This document shows, piece after piece, positions 1 to 8,476 of a stretch of 64,000 nt of DNA. The stretch lies in assembly GCF_006715045.1 (NCBI RefSeq), contig NZ_VFML01000001.1:1266001-1330000 (forward strand). The letters run 5' to 3'. Source of the DNA: Amycolatopsis cihanbeyliensis (lineage in GTDB: Bacteria > Actinomycetota > Actinomycetes > Mycobacteriales > Pseudonocardiaceae). Each line of letters begins with the position of its first letter. Within the stretch, counting starts at the first letter, position 1. Both the position numbers and the translations under genes were made by a program. The notes below the pieces were generated by a model. That model saw nothing but the letters and a program-made list of their open reading frames with translations. It ran no database searches and was not told where the DNA came from.

Positions 1-1131
1 GAAGACGGTGCCCGTGCCGAGGAAACGCGGTCCCGGCTGCGGGCGGCCGCGAAGGAGGCGGGCCTGTGGGCCCTGCCACTGCCCGCCGAGCCAGGTGCCG
101 CGGGCCTGCCGCTGGCCGACTACCTCGGCCTCGCCGAGGACGAGGGCCGCAGTGACCACGGGCCGGAGGTGCTGGGCTCGGCGAGCCTGCTCAACGTCCG
201 GATGCTGGCCACACACGCCGATCCCGCCCTGCGCGAGTGGATCCTGCCCGGGCTGGTGGACGGCGAACGACACATCGCCTACGCGATGACCGAGCCCGGG
301 GTGGCCGGTTCCGACCCGCACGGCCTGCGCACCGAGGCGCGGCAGGGCGTGGACGGCGGGTGGACCATCACCGGGCGCAAGTGGTTCACCTCGGCTGCGG
401 CGCACGCCGAGATGGTCCTGGTGGTGGCCCGCACCGAGACCGAGTCGGCGCCGCGCGACTGCTTCTCGGTGCTGGCGGTGCCGACCGGGGCCACCGGATT
501 CCGGATCGTGCGGGAGCTGGACGTGCTCGGCGTGGGCGGGCAGTACGAGCTCGAGTTCGACCGGGTCGCCGTCCCCGCCACGCACCTGATCGGCCCACGC
601 GGCGGCGGGCTGCGGCTGGCGGGCGAACGGCTGGCACTCGGCCGCACGCTGCGGGCGCTGCGCTGGGTCGGGCAGGCCCAGCGGGCCGTCGAGCGGCTCG
701 CGGCCAGGCTGCGCGAGCGCAGGCTCGGCGCGGACACGCTGGCCGACCGGCAGCTGATGCAACGCCTGGTGTTCGAGGCCGAGCTGCAAGTGCGTGGCGC
801 ACGGCTGCTCAGCGAGCAGGCCGCTGGCCTTGTCGCGGCCGGCCAACCGTCCACAGTGGAGGTCAGCATGGCGAAGGTCGCGGCGGCCCGCGCGCTGTCC
901 ACCGCCGCGGACAGCGCGGTACAGGCCTACGGCGCCGAGGGGCTCACCGCGGCCAGCGGGCTGCCCCGGTTGCTGCGCACCGCGCGCGCCGCCCGGATCC
1001 TCGACGGCGCCGAGGAGCTGCACATCAGCAGCGGAGCCCGCCGGCTGCTGCGCGAGTACGCGACGGCCGGGAACCAAACAGGCCGCGGGAACGACTTGCT
1101 CGAGGACACGATACGAGGGAGCGAAGAGTGA
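1..1131 (+). CDS. Acyl-CoA dehydrogenase family protein (5' partial)
   Basis: The frame is open from base 1, so the start lies outside the window; 376 residues are visible before the TGA at 1129-1131. The visible part has the acyl-CoA dehydrogenase order: helical N-terminal half, the FAD/substrate beta domain with MTEPGVAGSD and TGRKWFTS, then the C-terminal helical bundle. The usual catalytic position reads LDGAEELH, that is Asp rather than the Glu of medium-chain enzymes; ACAD10/11-like relatives also carry Asp there. Substrate is unknown; oxidation of a CoA thioester with electron transfer to ETF is the family role. The stop overlaps the GTG start of the downstream ABC ATPase by 4 bp, so they are probably co-transcribed, although no functional link is obvious. 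Confidence 0.88.
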   Translation, partial: EDGARAEETRSRLRAAAKEAGLWALPLPAEPGAAGLPLADYLGLAEDEGRSDHGPEVLGSASLLNVRMLATHADPALREWILPGLVDGERHIAYAMTEPGVAGSDPHGLRTEARQGVDGGWTITGRKWFTSAAAHAEMVLVVARTETESAPRDCFSVLAVPTGATGFRIVRELDVLGVGGQYELEFDRVAVPATHLIGPRGGGLRLAGERLALGRTLRALRWVGQAQRAVERLAARLRERRLGADTLADRQLMQRLVFEAELQVRGARLLSEQAAGLVAAGQPSTVEVSMAKVAAARALSTAADSAVQAYGAEGLTAASGLPRLLRTARAARILDGAEELHISSGARRLLREYATAGNQTGRGNDLLEDTIRGSEE

Positions 1132-1781
1132 CGGTCGGAGCGCGAGTCACCCTGACGGGTGTGTGCTGCGCCCATGGTGGGCGCAGGGTCGTGCGTGAGG
1201 TCGGCCTGAGCGTCGAGCCGGGGCAGCGGGTGGCGATGACCGGCACCAACGGGTCCGGCAAGACCACGTTGCTGCGGTCCATCCTCGGCCTGCACCCGAC
1301 CAGCGCCGGCACCGTCGAGGTGGACGGGCACCGGGCGCGTACCGCCGCGGACTGGGACCGGCGCAGGCGGGTCGCGGCGTGGATCCCGCAACGGCAGGTC
1401 GCGGGCCGGTTCCCGCTGCTGGCCGGGGAACTGCTGGCGAGCAGCGGCGCGAAGGCCGAGGCGCTGGCCGCTGCGGACCGGCTCGGCGTCGGCGTGCTGG
1501 CCGAGCAACCGGTGCACACCCTCTCCGGCGGCCAGTTGCAGCGCATGTACCTGGCCCGCGCGATGGGCTGTGTCGCCGCGGGCGCCACCCTGCTGCTGGC
1601 CGACGAGCCGACCGCCGCACTGGACTTCGCCGGCCAGGAGGACACCGCCGAGCTGCTCGCCGCGCTGCCGGTCACCGTGCTGGTGGTGACCCACGACCGC
1701 GCGCTGGCCCGGCACTGCGACCGGGTGCTGGAGATGGCCGACGGGCAGTTGCGCGAACTCCCCGCCGAGGTAACCCGCTGA
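1128..1781 (+). CDS. Metal-type ABC transporter ATP-binding protein
   Basis: A 217-residue ABC ATPase. Walker A GTNGSGKT is at residues 39-46, signature LSGGQ at 132-136, Walker B LLLADEP with Asp159-Glu160, and the switch His in VVTHD near the end. Next comes an eight-helix ABC-3 type permease and then a metal-binding lipoprotein, so this is the motor of a zinc or manganese importer (ZnuC/MntB/AztA class). The GTG start overlaps the preceding stop by 4 bp (GTGA), and a GAGGGAG ribosome site sits just upstream. The length is short but complete for this class. Metal specificity cannot be read from the ATPase. Confidence 0.88.
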   Translation: MTVGARVTLTGVCCAHGGRRVVREVGLSVEPGQRVAMTGTNGSGKTTLLRSILGLHPTSAGTVEVDGHRARTAADWDRRRRVAAWIPQRQVAGRFPLLAGELLASSGAKAEALAAADRLGVGVLAEQPVHTLSGGQLQRMYLARAMGCVAAGATLLLADEPTAALDFAGQEDTAELLAALPVTVLVVTHDRALARHCDRVLEMADGQLRELPAEVTR

Positions 1782-2647
1782 TGAGCGTCGAGACGTTCCT
1801 CCAGTTGCTGGAGCTACCACCGGTGCAGCGCGGGCTGCTCGCCCTGGCGCTCGGCGCGATCGGGCTGCCGATCATCGGCGTGGTGATCATCGGCCTGGAC
1901 ATCATGCCGGTGCGGTTCGCGATGATGCATGTGGCGCTGCTCGGGATCGCGGTGGGCATGTTGCTCGGCCTCGACCCGCTGCTGTGCGCGCTGGTGGCCT
2001 GCGCGGCCTCCGGCGCGGCGCTCACCCCGCTGGCCCGCAGCCCCTCCGGCCTTTCCGGAGCGATGGGGCTACTGATGAGCCTGGCGATCGCGGCGGCCCT
2101 GCTGGTGCTCTCGGTCTCCGGGGTGAACGCCAATGGCGCCTTCGAACTGCTGTGGGGTTCGATCCTGGCCACCCGCACCGGTGACGTGGTGCTGCTCGGC
2201 ACGCTCGCGGTGCTGATCCCCGGGCTGTTCCTGCTGCGCCGCCGCCAGCTCGCGCTGCTGCTGCACGACCGGGAGCTGGCGGCCTGTTCCGGGGTGCGGG
2301 TAGACCGGCTCACCCTGGTGCTGCTGTTACTGGTCGCCGTCTCGGTCGCCGGCGCGATCCGGCTGACCGGTGCGCTGCTGGTGGACGCGCTCACCCTGCT
2401 GCCCGCACTGGCCGCGCGCCGCCTGGCCAGCTCGCTGCGCGGCATGGTGCTGGCCGCGGTGATCGTCGGCCTGCTGGTCAACCTCGCGGGTTTCCTGCTC
2501 GCCCTGGCGCTGGACTTCCCGCCGGGGCCGGTACTGGTGTTGCTGGCGGGGGCGGTTGCCCTCGCCGTTCATCTACTCCCCGATTGGAGAAAACATCGAT
2601 GGGCCTCATCGCGCGGGCAGAACGTCGCGCCCGCCTCCTCGCACTGA
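1781..2647 (+). CDS. Metal ABC transporter permease (ABC-3 family)
   Basis: A 288-residue, strongly hydrophobic protein with about eight membrane helices, typical of ZnuB/MntC-like permeases. The segment AIRLTGALLVDALTLLPALA corresponds to the conserved G-x-LLVxALLxxPAxxA stretch of the family. The ATG overlaps the ATPase stop by one base (TGATG), so translation is coupled. The last ~49 bases overlap the start of the lipoprotein gene. It forms the membrane channel of the importer together with the ATPase and the lipoprotein. Confidence 0.88.
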   Translation: MSVETFLQLLELPPVQRGLLALALGAIGLPIIGVVIIGLDIMPVRFAMMHVALLGIAVGMLLGLDPLLCALVACAASGAALTPLARSPSGLSGAMGLLMSLAIAAALLVLSVSGVNANGAFELLWGSILATRTGDVVLLGTLAVLIPGLFLLRRRQLALLLHDRELAACSGVRVDRLTLVLLLLVAVSVAGAIRLTGALLVDALTLLPALAARRLASSLRGMVLAAVIVGLLVNLAGFLLALALDFPPGPVLVLLAGAVALAVHLLPDWRKHRWASSRGQNVAPASSH

Positions 2648-3405
2648 CCGCGGGCGCCCTGCTGCTGGCCGGGTGCGGCTCCGCGGGCGGCGACGCGGAG
2701 GAGAACGCACCGGCGGGGCGAGGCGAGGGGCCGGGGGTGGTCGCGGCCAGCGCGTGGGAGGGTGCCTTCGCGCGGGCGGCGGGCGCCACGAACGTCACGG
2801 TGATCGTGCCGCCCTCGATCAAGCACGCGCCGGACTACGACCCGAAACCCTCCGACCTCGCCGCCGTCGCCGAGGCGGACTACGTGCTGTACGCGCCGTT
2901 CGAAGGCTTCGCGGGCAAGCTCAAGGACGCCGCGGGCTCCTCGGCCGAACTGGTGGAGCTGAAGCTGGACAACGCGCGGGACACGATGACCGCCGAGATC
3001 CGCAGGCTGGCCGGGATGTTCGGCACCGAGCAGGCCGCGGAGTCCTGGATCGGCGGGTTCGAGACCGAGTACGACCGGCTGAGCTCCGAGGTGCGGGACG
3101 CGTGGCGGGAAGGGAAACCACCGAAGGTGGTGCATCAGGCGTTCCTGGGCTTCGCCGCGCAGCTTGCCGGAGCCGAGGTGCTCGGTACCTACGGTCCCGG
3201 ACCGGTGACCGCGCGCCAGCTGGCCGAACTGTCCGCCAAGGAACCGGAGTTCGTCTTCGACAACGAGCAGATGAGCACCGGCACCGTGCTGCCCGGTTCC
3301 TCGGCGCGGCAGCTGGGCCTGAGCAACTACCCGGGCGAGGACATGGAGCTGCTGTCGGTGTACCGGACCACCGCACAGCGGATCATCGCCGCCCTGCGGG
3401 GCTGA
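2599..3405 (+). CDS. Zinc/manganese-binding ABC transporter lipoprotein
   Basis: A 268-residue cluster A-I solute-binding protein. The N terminus has an Arg-rich start, a hydrophobic core and lipobox LLAGC with Cys26 as the lipidated residue. The ATG at 2599 is chosen over TTG 2584 because GGAG lies 9 bases before it. Candidate metal ligands are the His of SIKHAPDYDP (the family's HDYEPxP position), the His of VVHQAF, and an acidic residue in FDNEQMS. There is no His-rich loop, which some zinc proteins use as a metal trap. It delivers metal to the permease encoded just upstream. Zinc is more likely than manganese on general family grounds, but this is not proven. Confidence 0.85.
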   Translation: MGLIARAERRARLLALTAGALLLAGCGSAGGDAEENAPAGRGEGPGVVAASAWEGAFARAAGATNVTVIVPPSIKHAPDYDPKPSDLAAVAEADYVLYAPFEGFAGKLKDAAGSSAELVELKLDNARDTMTAEIRRLAGMFGTEQAAESWIGGFETEYDRLSSEVRDAWREGKPPKVVHQAFLGFAAQLAGAEVLGTYGPGPVTARQLAELSAKEPEFVFDNEQMSTGTVLPGSSARQLGLSNYPGEDMELLSVYRTTAQRIIAALRG

Positions 3406-3424
3406 CGTCCGCCGCGGGGCCGGA

Positions 3425-4432
3425 TCACAGCGCATGCGCGGGCACCGCGCCGGTGAGGATCGCCAGCGCGAGCAGCAGGAAGTAGTCGCCCCACACCAGC
3501 TCGTGCCGGGTGGCAAGGCCCCGCGCCAGGTCGTGGCAGCCGTCGCCGAGGCCGCCCGCACCGGTTCGGTGCCCGTCCACCAGTTCCTTCAGCAGGGCGG
3601 TGGCGGCCGCCCGCTGCCCGAGTTTGGCCAGTGCCACCACCGTGATCGCCGCGGCCGAGGTGTCCGGCGGGCTGTCCGGCCGCTCCCGCACCGCCGGCGG
3701 CACGCCGCCCGCCCACCGGGCGGCCAGCTCCCGGCCGTGTCGCCCGAATCCGGGGTCCAGCCAGTGTGCGGCATCGGCGAGCGCCAGCAGTAGCCAGGCC
3801 TCTCCCCTGCTCCACCCGGCAGGCGGTTGCGCCCGTGGTGCCCAGCCGCCGGCCTCCCGTTGCCAGGCCGGGCGCGATCCGGCGGGGGTGACGCACAGCT
3901 CGAGGTGGGTGCGCAGGTGCCGCCGGGCCGCGACGGCGCCGGCCTCCCCGGCCCAGCACAGCAGTGGGACCGTACCGGCGACCCCGTCCACCCTGGCGAT
4001 CACGGGTTCCGCCGGATCACCGAAGGCGGTGCCCCATGGCAGCGTGCCCACCGCGGGATCGAAGGTGCGCCGCAGTTGCTCCGCACCGGCCCTGGCGGGC
4101 TCATCGGCCGCCGTGGACACACCCAGCCTGCCGCCCGCGGCCACCCCGTACCAGAGGATCAGCCCCCTGGTCGCGGTGTCCGCCTCCGCCCACGGCGCCA
4201 GGCGGGCAGCACAGTCGGCGGCGGCCCGCGCATGCTCGGCCACTCCGGTCAACCGCGCCCGCAGCCACAGCTGGCCCGCCCAGAACCCGCCGGTCCAGGA
4301 GCCGCGCCGGGTGGTGACCCACGTCCCGTCCCGCGGATCGGCGTGCAGGGGAAACCGCATGCCCACCTCGGCTTCGGTGCTCGCCACCCGCTCGAGGGCG
4401 CGGGCGAGCGCGTCCGCCCGCCACCGGGTCAC
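3425..4432 (-). CDS. GH88-like (unsaturated glucuronyl hydrolase family) protein
   Basis: A 335-residue protein resembling family 88 (alpha/alpha)6-barrel hydrolases, which remove 4,5-unsaturated uronic acid from oligosaccharides made by polysaccharide lyases. Family-like blocks are SWTGGFWAGQLWL near residue 45, ARVDGVAGTVPLLCWA in the middle, GWSRGEAWLLLALADAA, PDTSAAAITVVAL, and LVWGDYFLLLALA at the C terminus. The Asp of the ARVD block matches one of the two active-site acids. The other, normally in an HDxGF motif, appears to be replaced (TATRGLILWYG), so activity or specificity may differ. The GTG start overlaps the MFS stop by 4 bp, suggesting a transporter-hydrolase pair for a sugar. 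Confidence 0.7.
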   Translation of the reverse strand: MTRWRADALARALERVASTEAEVGMRFPLHADPRDGTWVTTRRGSWTGGFWAGQLWLRARLTGVAEHARAAADCAARLAPWAEADTATRGLILWYGVAAGGRLGVSTAADEPARAGAEQLRRTFDPAVGTLPWGTAFGDPAEPVIARVDGVAGTVPLLCWAGEAGAVAARRHLRTHLELCVTPAGSRPAWQREAGGWAPRAQPPAGWSRGEAWLLLALADAAHWLDPGFGRHGRELAARWAGGVPPAVRERPDSPPDTSAAAITVVALAKLGQRAAATALLKELVDGHRTGAGGLGDGCHDLARGLATRHELVWGDYFLLLALAILTGAVPAHAL

Positions 4433-5628
4433 GCGGCCCTCCGCCGACGCCACCACCAGGCGACGCCGGCCGCACCGAGGAACTCGACGGCGACCAGCAA
4501 CCAGCCGGCCTCGTACCGGCCGCCCGCGGCCGCCGCCAGCATGCCGAGCGCGGGCGGACCGACCGCGAACCCGGCGAAGAACCCGGCCGCCACCACCGCC
4601 GAGTCCTTGCCGACCTGTTCCGGGCGTGCGGTGGTGATCACGGTCACCATCGAGACGGCGTTGGCGGCCACCGCGAAGGCACCGACGCCGACCGCGCCCA
4701 CCCAGGCGAAGGCCGAACCGAACGGGGCGGCCGCGGCCAGCAACAGCGCGGCCAGCACGGCCCCGAGCGCCAGCGGCGCCAGTAGTGCGCCGGGCAGCCC
4801 GCGCCGCGCGGCAACCGCGGACCAGCCCATCCGGCCCACGATCCCGGCAATGCCCAGCGCGGCGATCAGGCCGCCCGCCACGCCGGCGGAGATGTCCAGC
4901 TGACTGGTCCCGTAGAGGGCTATGTAGGTGTTCACCGCGGAGATACCGGCACCGAGCAGCACCGAGAACCCCGCCAGCCAGGCCGCGTCGCCGCGGGGGC
5001 GCGCGGCGGTCAGCACGGGCAGCCGGGCGGGCTGCCGGTCGGCAGGCACGATCAGCGCCGCGAACGCGGCGAGCAGGGCGGTGGCCGCGGCCAGGCCCAC
5101 CGCGATGCGCCATTCCGCGGCCGCAGCGAGCGCCGCCAGCGGTAGCCCGGCGAAGAAGGCGCCGAGTTGCACGCCGGACTGCTTCAACCCGGTCACGCCC
5201 GCCCGGCGCGGCGCGGGTACCCGGGTGGCGATGAGCTGGTTGGTGGCCGGGTTGGCCAGTGCCTGCCCGATACCGGAACCGGCGACCGCGGCGACCAGCC
5301 ACCCGTAAGCCGGAGCGATGGCGAACACCGCCAGCATCACGGCCGTGACACCGAACATCCCGATCAGGCAACGCCGCGGCCCGAGGGCACCCACGGCGGG
5401 CCCGATCATCAGCGACAGCACCGAGGCGACCGCGAAGCCGACCGTCACCACGACCCCGAGCAACGGGGCCGCGATATCGAACTCCTCGACCAGGTACGGG
5501 CCCAGCGCGCCGAGCAGGAACAGCGGCAGCATGGACAGTGCCATCGCCACGGTCAGCAGCGCGGGCAACCCCCGTACCGGCCCCGACTCGCCTGCCGTGC
5601 TGTCTCCGCCGTCCCGCGCCTGCGTCAC
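4429..5628 (-). CDS. MFS transporter
   Basis: A 399-residue, very hydrophobic protein with about twelve predicted membrane helices and a hydrophilic N-terminal tail, as in major facilitator superfamily carriers. The first half contains ANPATNQLIATRVP followed by GLKQSGVQLG, the pattern of sugar- or organic-acid-type MFS proteins. It is the upstream gene of a two-gene unit with the GH88-like hydrolase (4-bp overlap), so a carbohydrate such as an oligouronide is a plausible but unproven substrate. A C-terminal run WWWRRRRAA gives the usual positive-inside end. Confidence 0.85.
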   Translation of the reverse strand: MTQARDGGDSTAGESGPVRGLPALLTVAMALSMLPLFLLGALGPYLVEEFDIAAPLLGVVVTVGFAVASVLSLMIGPAVGALGPRRCLIGMFGVTAVMLAVFAIAPAYGWLVAAVAGSGIGQALANPATNQLIATRVPAPRRAGVTGLKQSGVQLGAFFAGLPLAALAAAAEWRIAVGLAAATALLAAFAALIVPADRQPARLPVLTAARPRGDAAWLAGFSVLLGAGISAVNTYIALYGTSQLDISAGVAGGLIAALGIAGIVGRMGWSAVAARRGLPGALLAPLALGAVLAALLLAAAAPFGSAFAWVGAVGVGAFAVAANAVSMVTVITTARPEQVGKDSAVVAAGFFAGFAVGPPALGMLAAAAGGRYEAGWLLVAVEFLGAAGVAWWWRRRRAA

Positions 5629-5670
5629 CGGTCTCCTCCCAGTCTCGGTCCCCCGGATCGGTCCCCCGGA

Positions 5671-6225
5671 TCAGTCGGCGAGGGCCTCGGCACAGTTCCC
5701 GGACCCCGCCCACTCCTGCCTGCGGGCCTCGTAGCAGGCGATGGCGGTGGCGGTGGCCACGTTGAGCGAGCCGACCCGACCCAGCTGCGGGACGAAGGTG
5801 ACGACATCGCAGGCGGCAAGGCATTCCGCGGTCAACCCGCGATCCTCGTGCCCCGCGGCGACGCAGGTGTCCACGGTGAGGTCCAGCTCGTGCAGTGGTA
5901 CCGCGTCCTCGGCGAGCTCCAGCCCGGCCACCTGGTAACCATCCGCCCTCGCCTGCTTGAGCGCGGGCGCGAGCTCGGTGAACTCCTGCACGTCGAGGTA
6001 GCGGTCGGTGCCCATGGCCGTCTTCTGCGCCTTGGGGTTGCGCGGGGAGGTGGCGGCACCGACCAGGTAGAGCCGGCCGACCCCGAACGCGGCGGCGGTG
6101 CGCACGATGGCGCCGACGTTGAACGGGGACTGCACCCCTTCCAGCAGCAACGCCACCCGGGTGGAGCTCTGCCGCTTCCAGGTGCGGTGCAGGCGTTTGA
6201 GTTCGGTTCCGCGGAGCTGGCGCAT
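5671..6225 (-). CDS. TrmH/SpoU-family RNA 2'-O-methyltransferase
   Basis: A 184-residue SPOUT-fold methyltransferase. Motif 1 is LLEGVQSPFNVGAIVRTA (residues ~27-44), with the Asn and Arg typical of SpoU enzymes. Motif 3 is GRVGSLNVATATAIACYE near residue 150, which builds the trefoil-knot SAM site. It lacks the extra N-terminal RNA-binding domain of larger SpoU proteins, so a TrmH-like tRNA Gm18-type activity is the closest guess. It lies 4 bp downstream of an RsmC-like gene on the same strand, so both RNA-modification genes are probably one unit. Confidence 0.85.
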   Translation of the reverse strand: MRQLRGTELKRLHRTWKRQSSTRVALLLEGVQSPFNVGAIVRTAAAFGVGRLYLVGAATSPRNPKAQKTAMGTDRYLDVQEFTELAPALKQARADGYQVAGLELAEDAVPLHELDLTVDTCVAAGHEDRGLTAECLAACDVVTFVPQLGRVGSLNVATATAIACYEARRQEWAGSGNCAEALAD

Positions 6226-6229
6226 TCGG

Positions 6230-6856
6230 TTACTCCGTCGCTGTCTGGTCGGCCGCGGCCCGGACCTCGAGGATCCGGTATCCGCGCTGGGAGGTCAGCC
6301 GGGTGGTCGGGAAACACTGATCGGTCAACCAGGCCGCGAGTGAGTCCGAGCCGAGGTGCTTCTGCACGACGAGGTAGGCGGCGCCGTCCGGGTGGAGCAG
6401 GGACAGCCAGCGGTGGAGCAGGGCGTGCAGTCGAGCCTTACCGACCCGGATCGGCGGGTTGGAGTAGATGGTGCCGAACCGGATGCCCGCGGGGACCTCG
6501 TCGGGCAGGCAGGCCGTGACGTTGCCGAGCCCCGCCGCCGCGGCGTTCGCCCGAACCAGGCCGAGGGCGCGCTCGTTCACGTCCACCGCCCACACCGGCA
6601 GCCGCTTGCGCCGGGCGGCCAGGGTCAGCGCGATCGGGCCGTAGCCGCAGCCGAGGTCGAGGATGTCGGCCCGGACCGCGGGCTGCGGCGCGTACTCGAG
6701 CAGGACCCGGGTACCGGCGTCGAGCCTGGCATGCGAGAACACTCCGGTGTCGGTGCGCAGATCGAGCTCGACATCGGGCAGCCGGAGCTGGACGGTACCG
6801 CCGGCCGACGCCGCCCGGGGTACCGCCGAGAAGTAGTGCTGCCCCTGCTCGGCCAC
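6230..6856 (-). CDS. Class I SAM-dependent methyltransferase, RsmC-like
   Basis: A 208-residue protein with the RsmC/RlmG-type methyltransferase domain. The SAM-binding motif DLGCGYGPIA starts near residue 66, an acidic residue in VWAVDVNERAL follows, and the catalytic NPP motif is SNPPIRVG. The opening LDLRTDTGVFSHARLDAGTRVLL is typical of this family. RsmC methylates G1207 of 16S rRNA; the target here is inferred from the family only. It lacks the N-terminal non-catalytic duplicate domain of the Escherichia coli protein, as is common in actinobacteria. It is followed closely by the TrmH-like gene. Confidence 0.8.
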   Translation of the reverse strand: MAEQGQHYFSAVPRAASAGGTVQLRLPDVELDLRTDTGVFSHARLDAGTRVLLEYAPQPAVRADILDLGCGYGPIALTLAARRKRLPVWAVDVNERALGLVRANAAAAGLGNVTACLPDEVPAGIRFGTIYSNPPIRVGKARLHALLHRWLSLLHPDGAAYLVVQKHLGSDSLAAWLTDQCFPTTRLTSQRGYRILEVRAAADQTATE

Positions 6857-6927
6857 CCGTCCGGCTCCTCCTCGTCACGCCCGACCGCATATCGTAACAA
6901 CGGGCAGCGCCGCGTCCGCGGTCGCCG

Positions 6928-8235
6928 TTACGTGGCGACCGGTTGCGAGGTGGGCACGGACTTCGTCAGCAGCACCGGCAGGGACTCGACGCCGTAGACG
7001 ATCGACACCTTGCGGAAGGTCAGTTCCTCCGGGGCGACCCGCAGGTGCATCTCGGGGAAACGGCGCACCAGGGCCGGGTAGGCGGCGCGCAGCTCCATCC
7101 GGGCCAGTTCGGCGCCGATGCACCGGTGCACGCCGTAGCCGAAGGCCAGGTGGGAGGTGGCCGGCCGCCGCGGGTCGAAACGTTCCATGTCCGTGCCCAG
7201 CGAGTCGTCCCGGTCGGCACCGCTGAGCGAGACCACCACCATGTCGCCCTTGGCGATCGTCGTCCCGGCCACGTCGACGTCCTCGCGGGCGAACCGGGGG
7301 AAGGCCACCTGTACGACGGTGAGGTAGCGCAGCAGTTCCTCGACGAACCCGGGCACCGCCTCGTCATCGTCGTGCACCAGCTGGAAGCTGTCCGGGTCCC
7401 GCAGCAGGACGAGCGCGCCGAGGGCGAGCATGCTGGCGGTGGTCTCGAACCCGCCGGTGAGCACGCCGTCGGCGAGGCCGGCCAGCTCCAGGTCGTCGAC
7501 CTCGTCGCCATGCTCCCTGATGATCATGCCGAGCAGGCCGTCCCCAGGGGACTCCCGCTGCCGGCGCACGACACCGCGCAGGTACTCCAGCGACTCGGAG
7601 ATCGCGCCGAGCGAGGCCCCCGCCCCGCCGAACAGGTCGAACCGCGCCTCGGCCAGGTGCTGGAAATCGTCCCGGTCCTCGTACGGCACCCCGAGCAGCT
7701 CGCAGATCACCAGGGAAGGGATCGGCATGGCGAACTCCTGCACCAGGTCCACCGGCCCCTCGGCGGCGGCCATGGCGTCCAGCCGCTCCTGCACGATCTG
7801 CTGGATGCCGGGGGTGAGCCTGGACAGCCTGCGCATGGTGAACTCCGGGGTCAGCAGCTTGCGCAGGCGGGTGTGCACCGGCGGGTCCGCGAACCCGAGC
7901 CCGCCAGGGTTGTGGTTGACGTCGGCGCCGGCCTGGCCGACCAGGTTGGCGAAGTCGTTGCTGAAGTCCTTTGTGCTGCTCAGTACGGTCTTGGCGGCGT
8001 CGTGGCCGGTGACGAGCCAGACGTTCATGCCGAACGGGAGCGGCAACTTGCTCACCGGCTCCCGCACGCGTCGCTCGCCGAGTTCGGGCACCGGGTCGAG
8101 CTCGTTGCGCCGGAGCGGCACCAGCGCGGGCTCCGGCACGAACGGCATCTTGGAGAGGTCGAGACCCTTCTTGCCGGTACGCGCCAGGTACCAGCGCATG
8201 AACCACGACACCAGGCGTGACTTTATGCTCCCCAC
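6928..8235 (-). CDS. Cytochrome P450
   Basis: A bacterial cytochrome P450 of 435 residues from the chosen GTG. The I-helix oxygen-binding motif is GGFETT, the K-helix ExxR is EELLR, and the heme loop FGYGVHRCIG with the proximal Cys lies about 50 residues from the end. GTG 8235 is preferred because AAGGAG lies 12 bases upstream; an in-frame ATG at 8283 has no clear ribosome site. The N-terminal stretch before the P450 core is longer than usual (about 30 residues). No ferredoxin or reductase gene is adjacent, so electrons must come from elsewhere. Substrate unknown. Confidence 0.92.
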   Translation of the reverse strand: MGSIKSRLVSWFMRWYLARTGKKGLDLSKMPFVPEPALVPLRRNELDPVPELGERRVREPVSKLPLPFGMNVWLVTGHDAAKTVLSSTKDFSNDFANLVGQAGADVNHNPGGLGFADPPVHTRLRKLLTPEFTMRRLSRLTPGIQQIVQERLDAMAAAEGPVDLVQEFAMPIPSLVICELLGVPYEDRDDFQHLAEARFDLFGGAGASLGAISESLEYLRGVVRRQRESPGDGLLGMIIREHGDEVDDLELAGLADGVLTGGFETTASMLALGALVLLRDPDSFQLVHDDDEAVPGFVEELLRYLTVVQVAFPRFAREDVDVAGTTIAKGDMVVVSLSGADRDDSLGTDMERFDPRRPATSHLAFGYGVHRCIGAELARMELRAAYPALVRRFPEMHLRVAPEELTFRKVSIVYGVESLPVLLTKSVPTSQPVAT

Positions 8236-8315
8236 GCCTCGACCGTACTCCTTCGGGTTCGCGCCGACGCCGCCGGCCGCCATCCGGGCGGTGAACGAAC
8301 GCTACGGGTCGACAT

Positions 8316-8332
8316 GATCACCATCAGTGATC
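8316..8332. promoter_or_regulatory. Small inverted repeat upstream of the P450 gene
   Basis: GATCAC and GTGATC form 6-bp arms around a 5-base spacer about 80 bp upstream of the P450 start, in a 241-bp stretch (8236-8476) with no convincing gene. It could be an operator, but arms this short may arise by chance. I see no other feature in this stretch. Confidence 0.25.
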
Positions 8333-8476
8333 GACCGCGATCCGGTCACCCCGCTGTTTCGCCGCACGCTCGGCCGGCGGGCACACGGAGTCGGGTTCTG
8401 CTCCGCCGACACGTCGGCCATTGTGGACGGCACACGCAACAGTAGTCCTCAATGGACATCCCGGTGTGTGACACCG

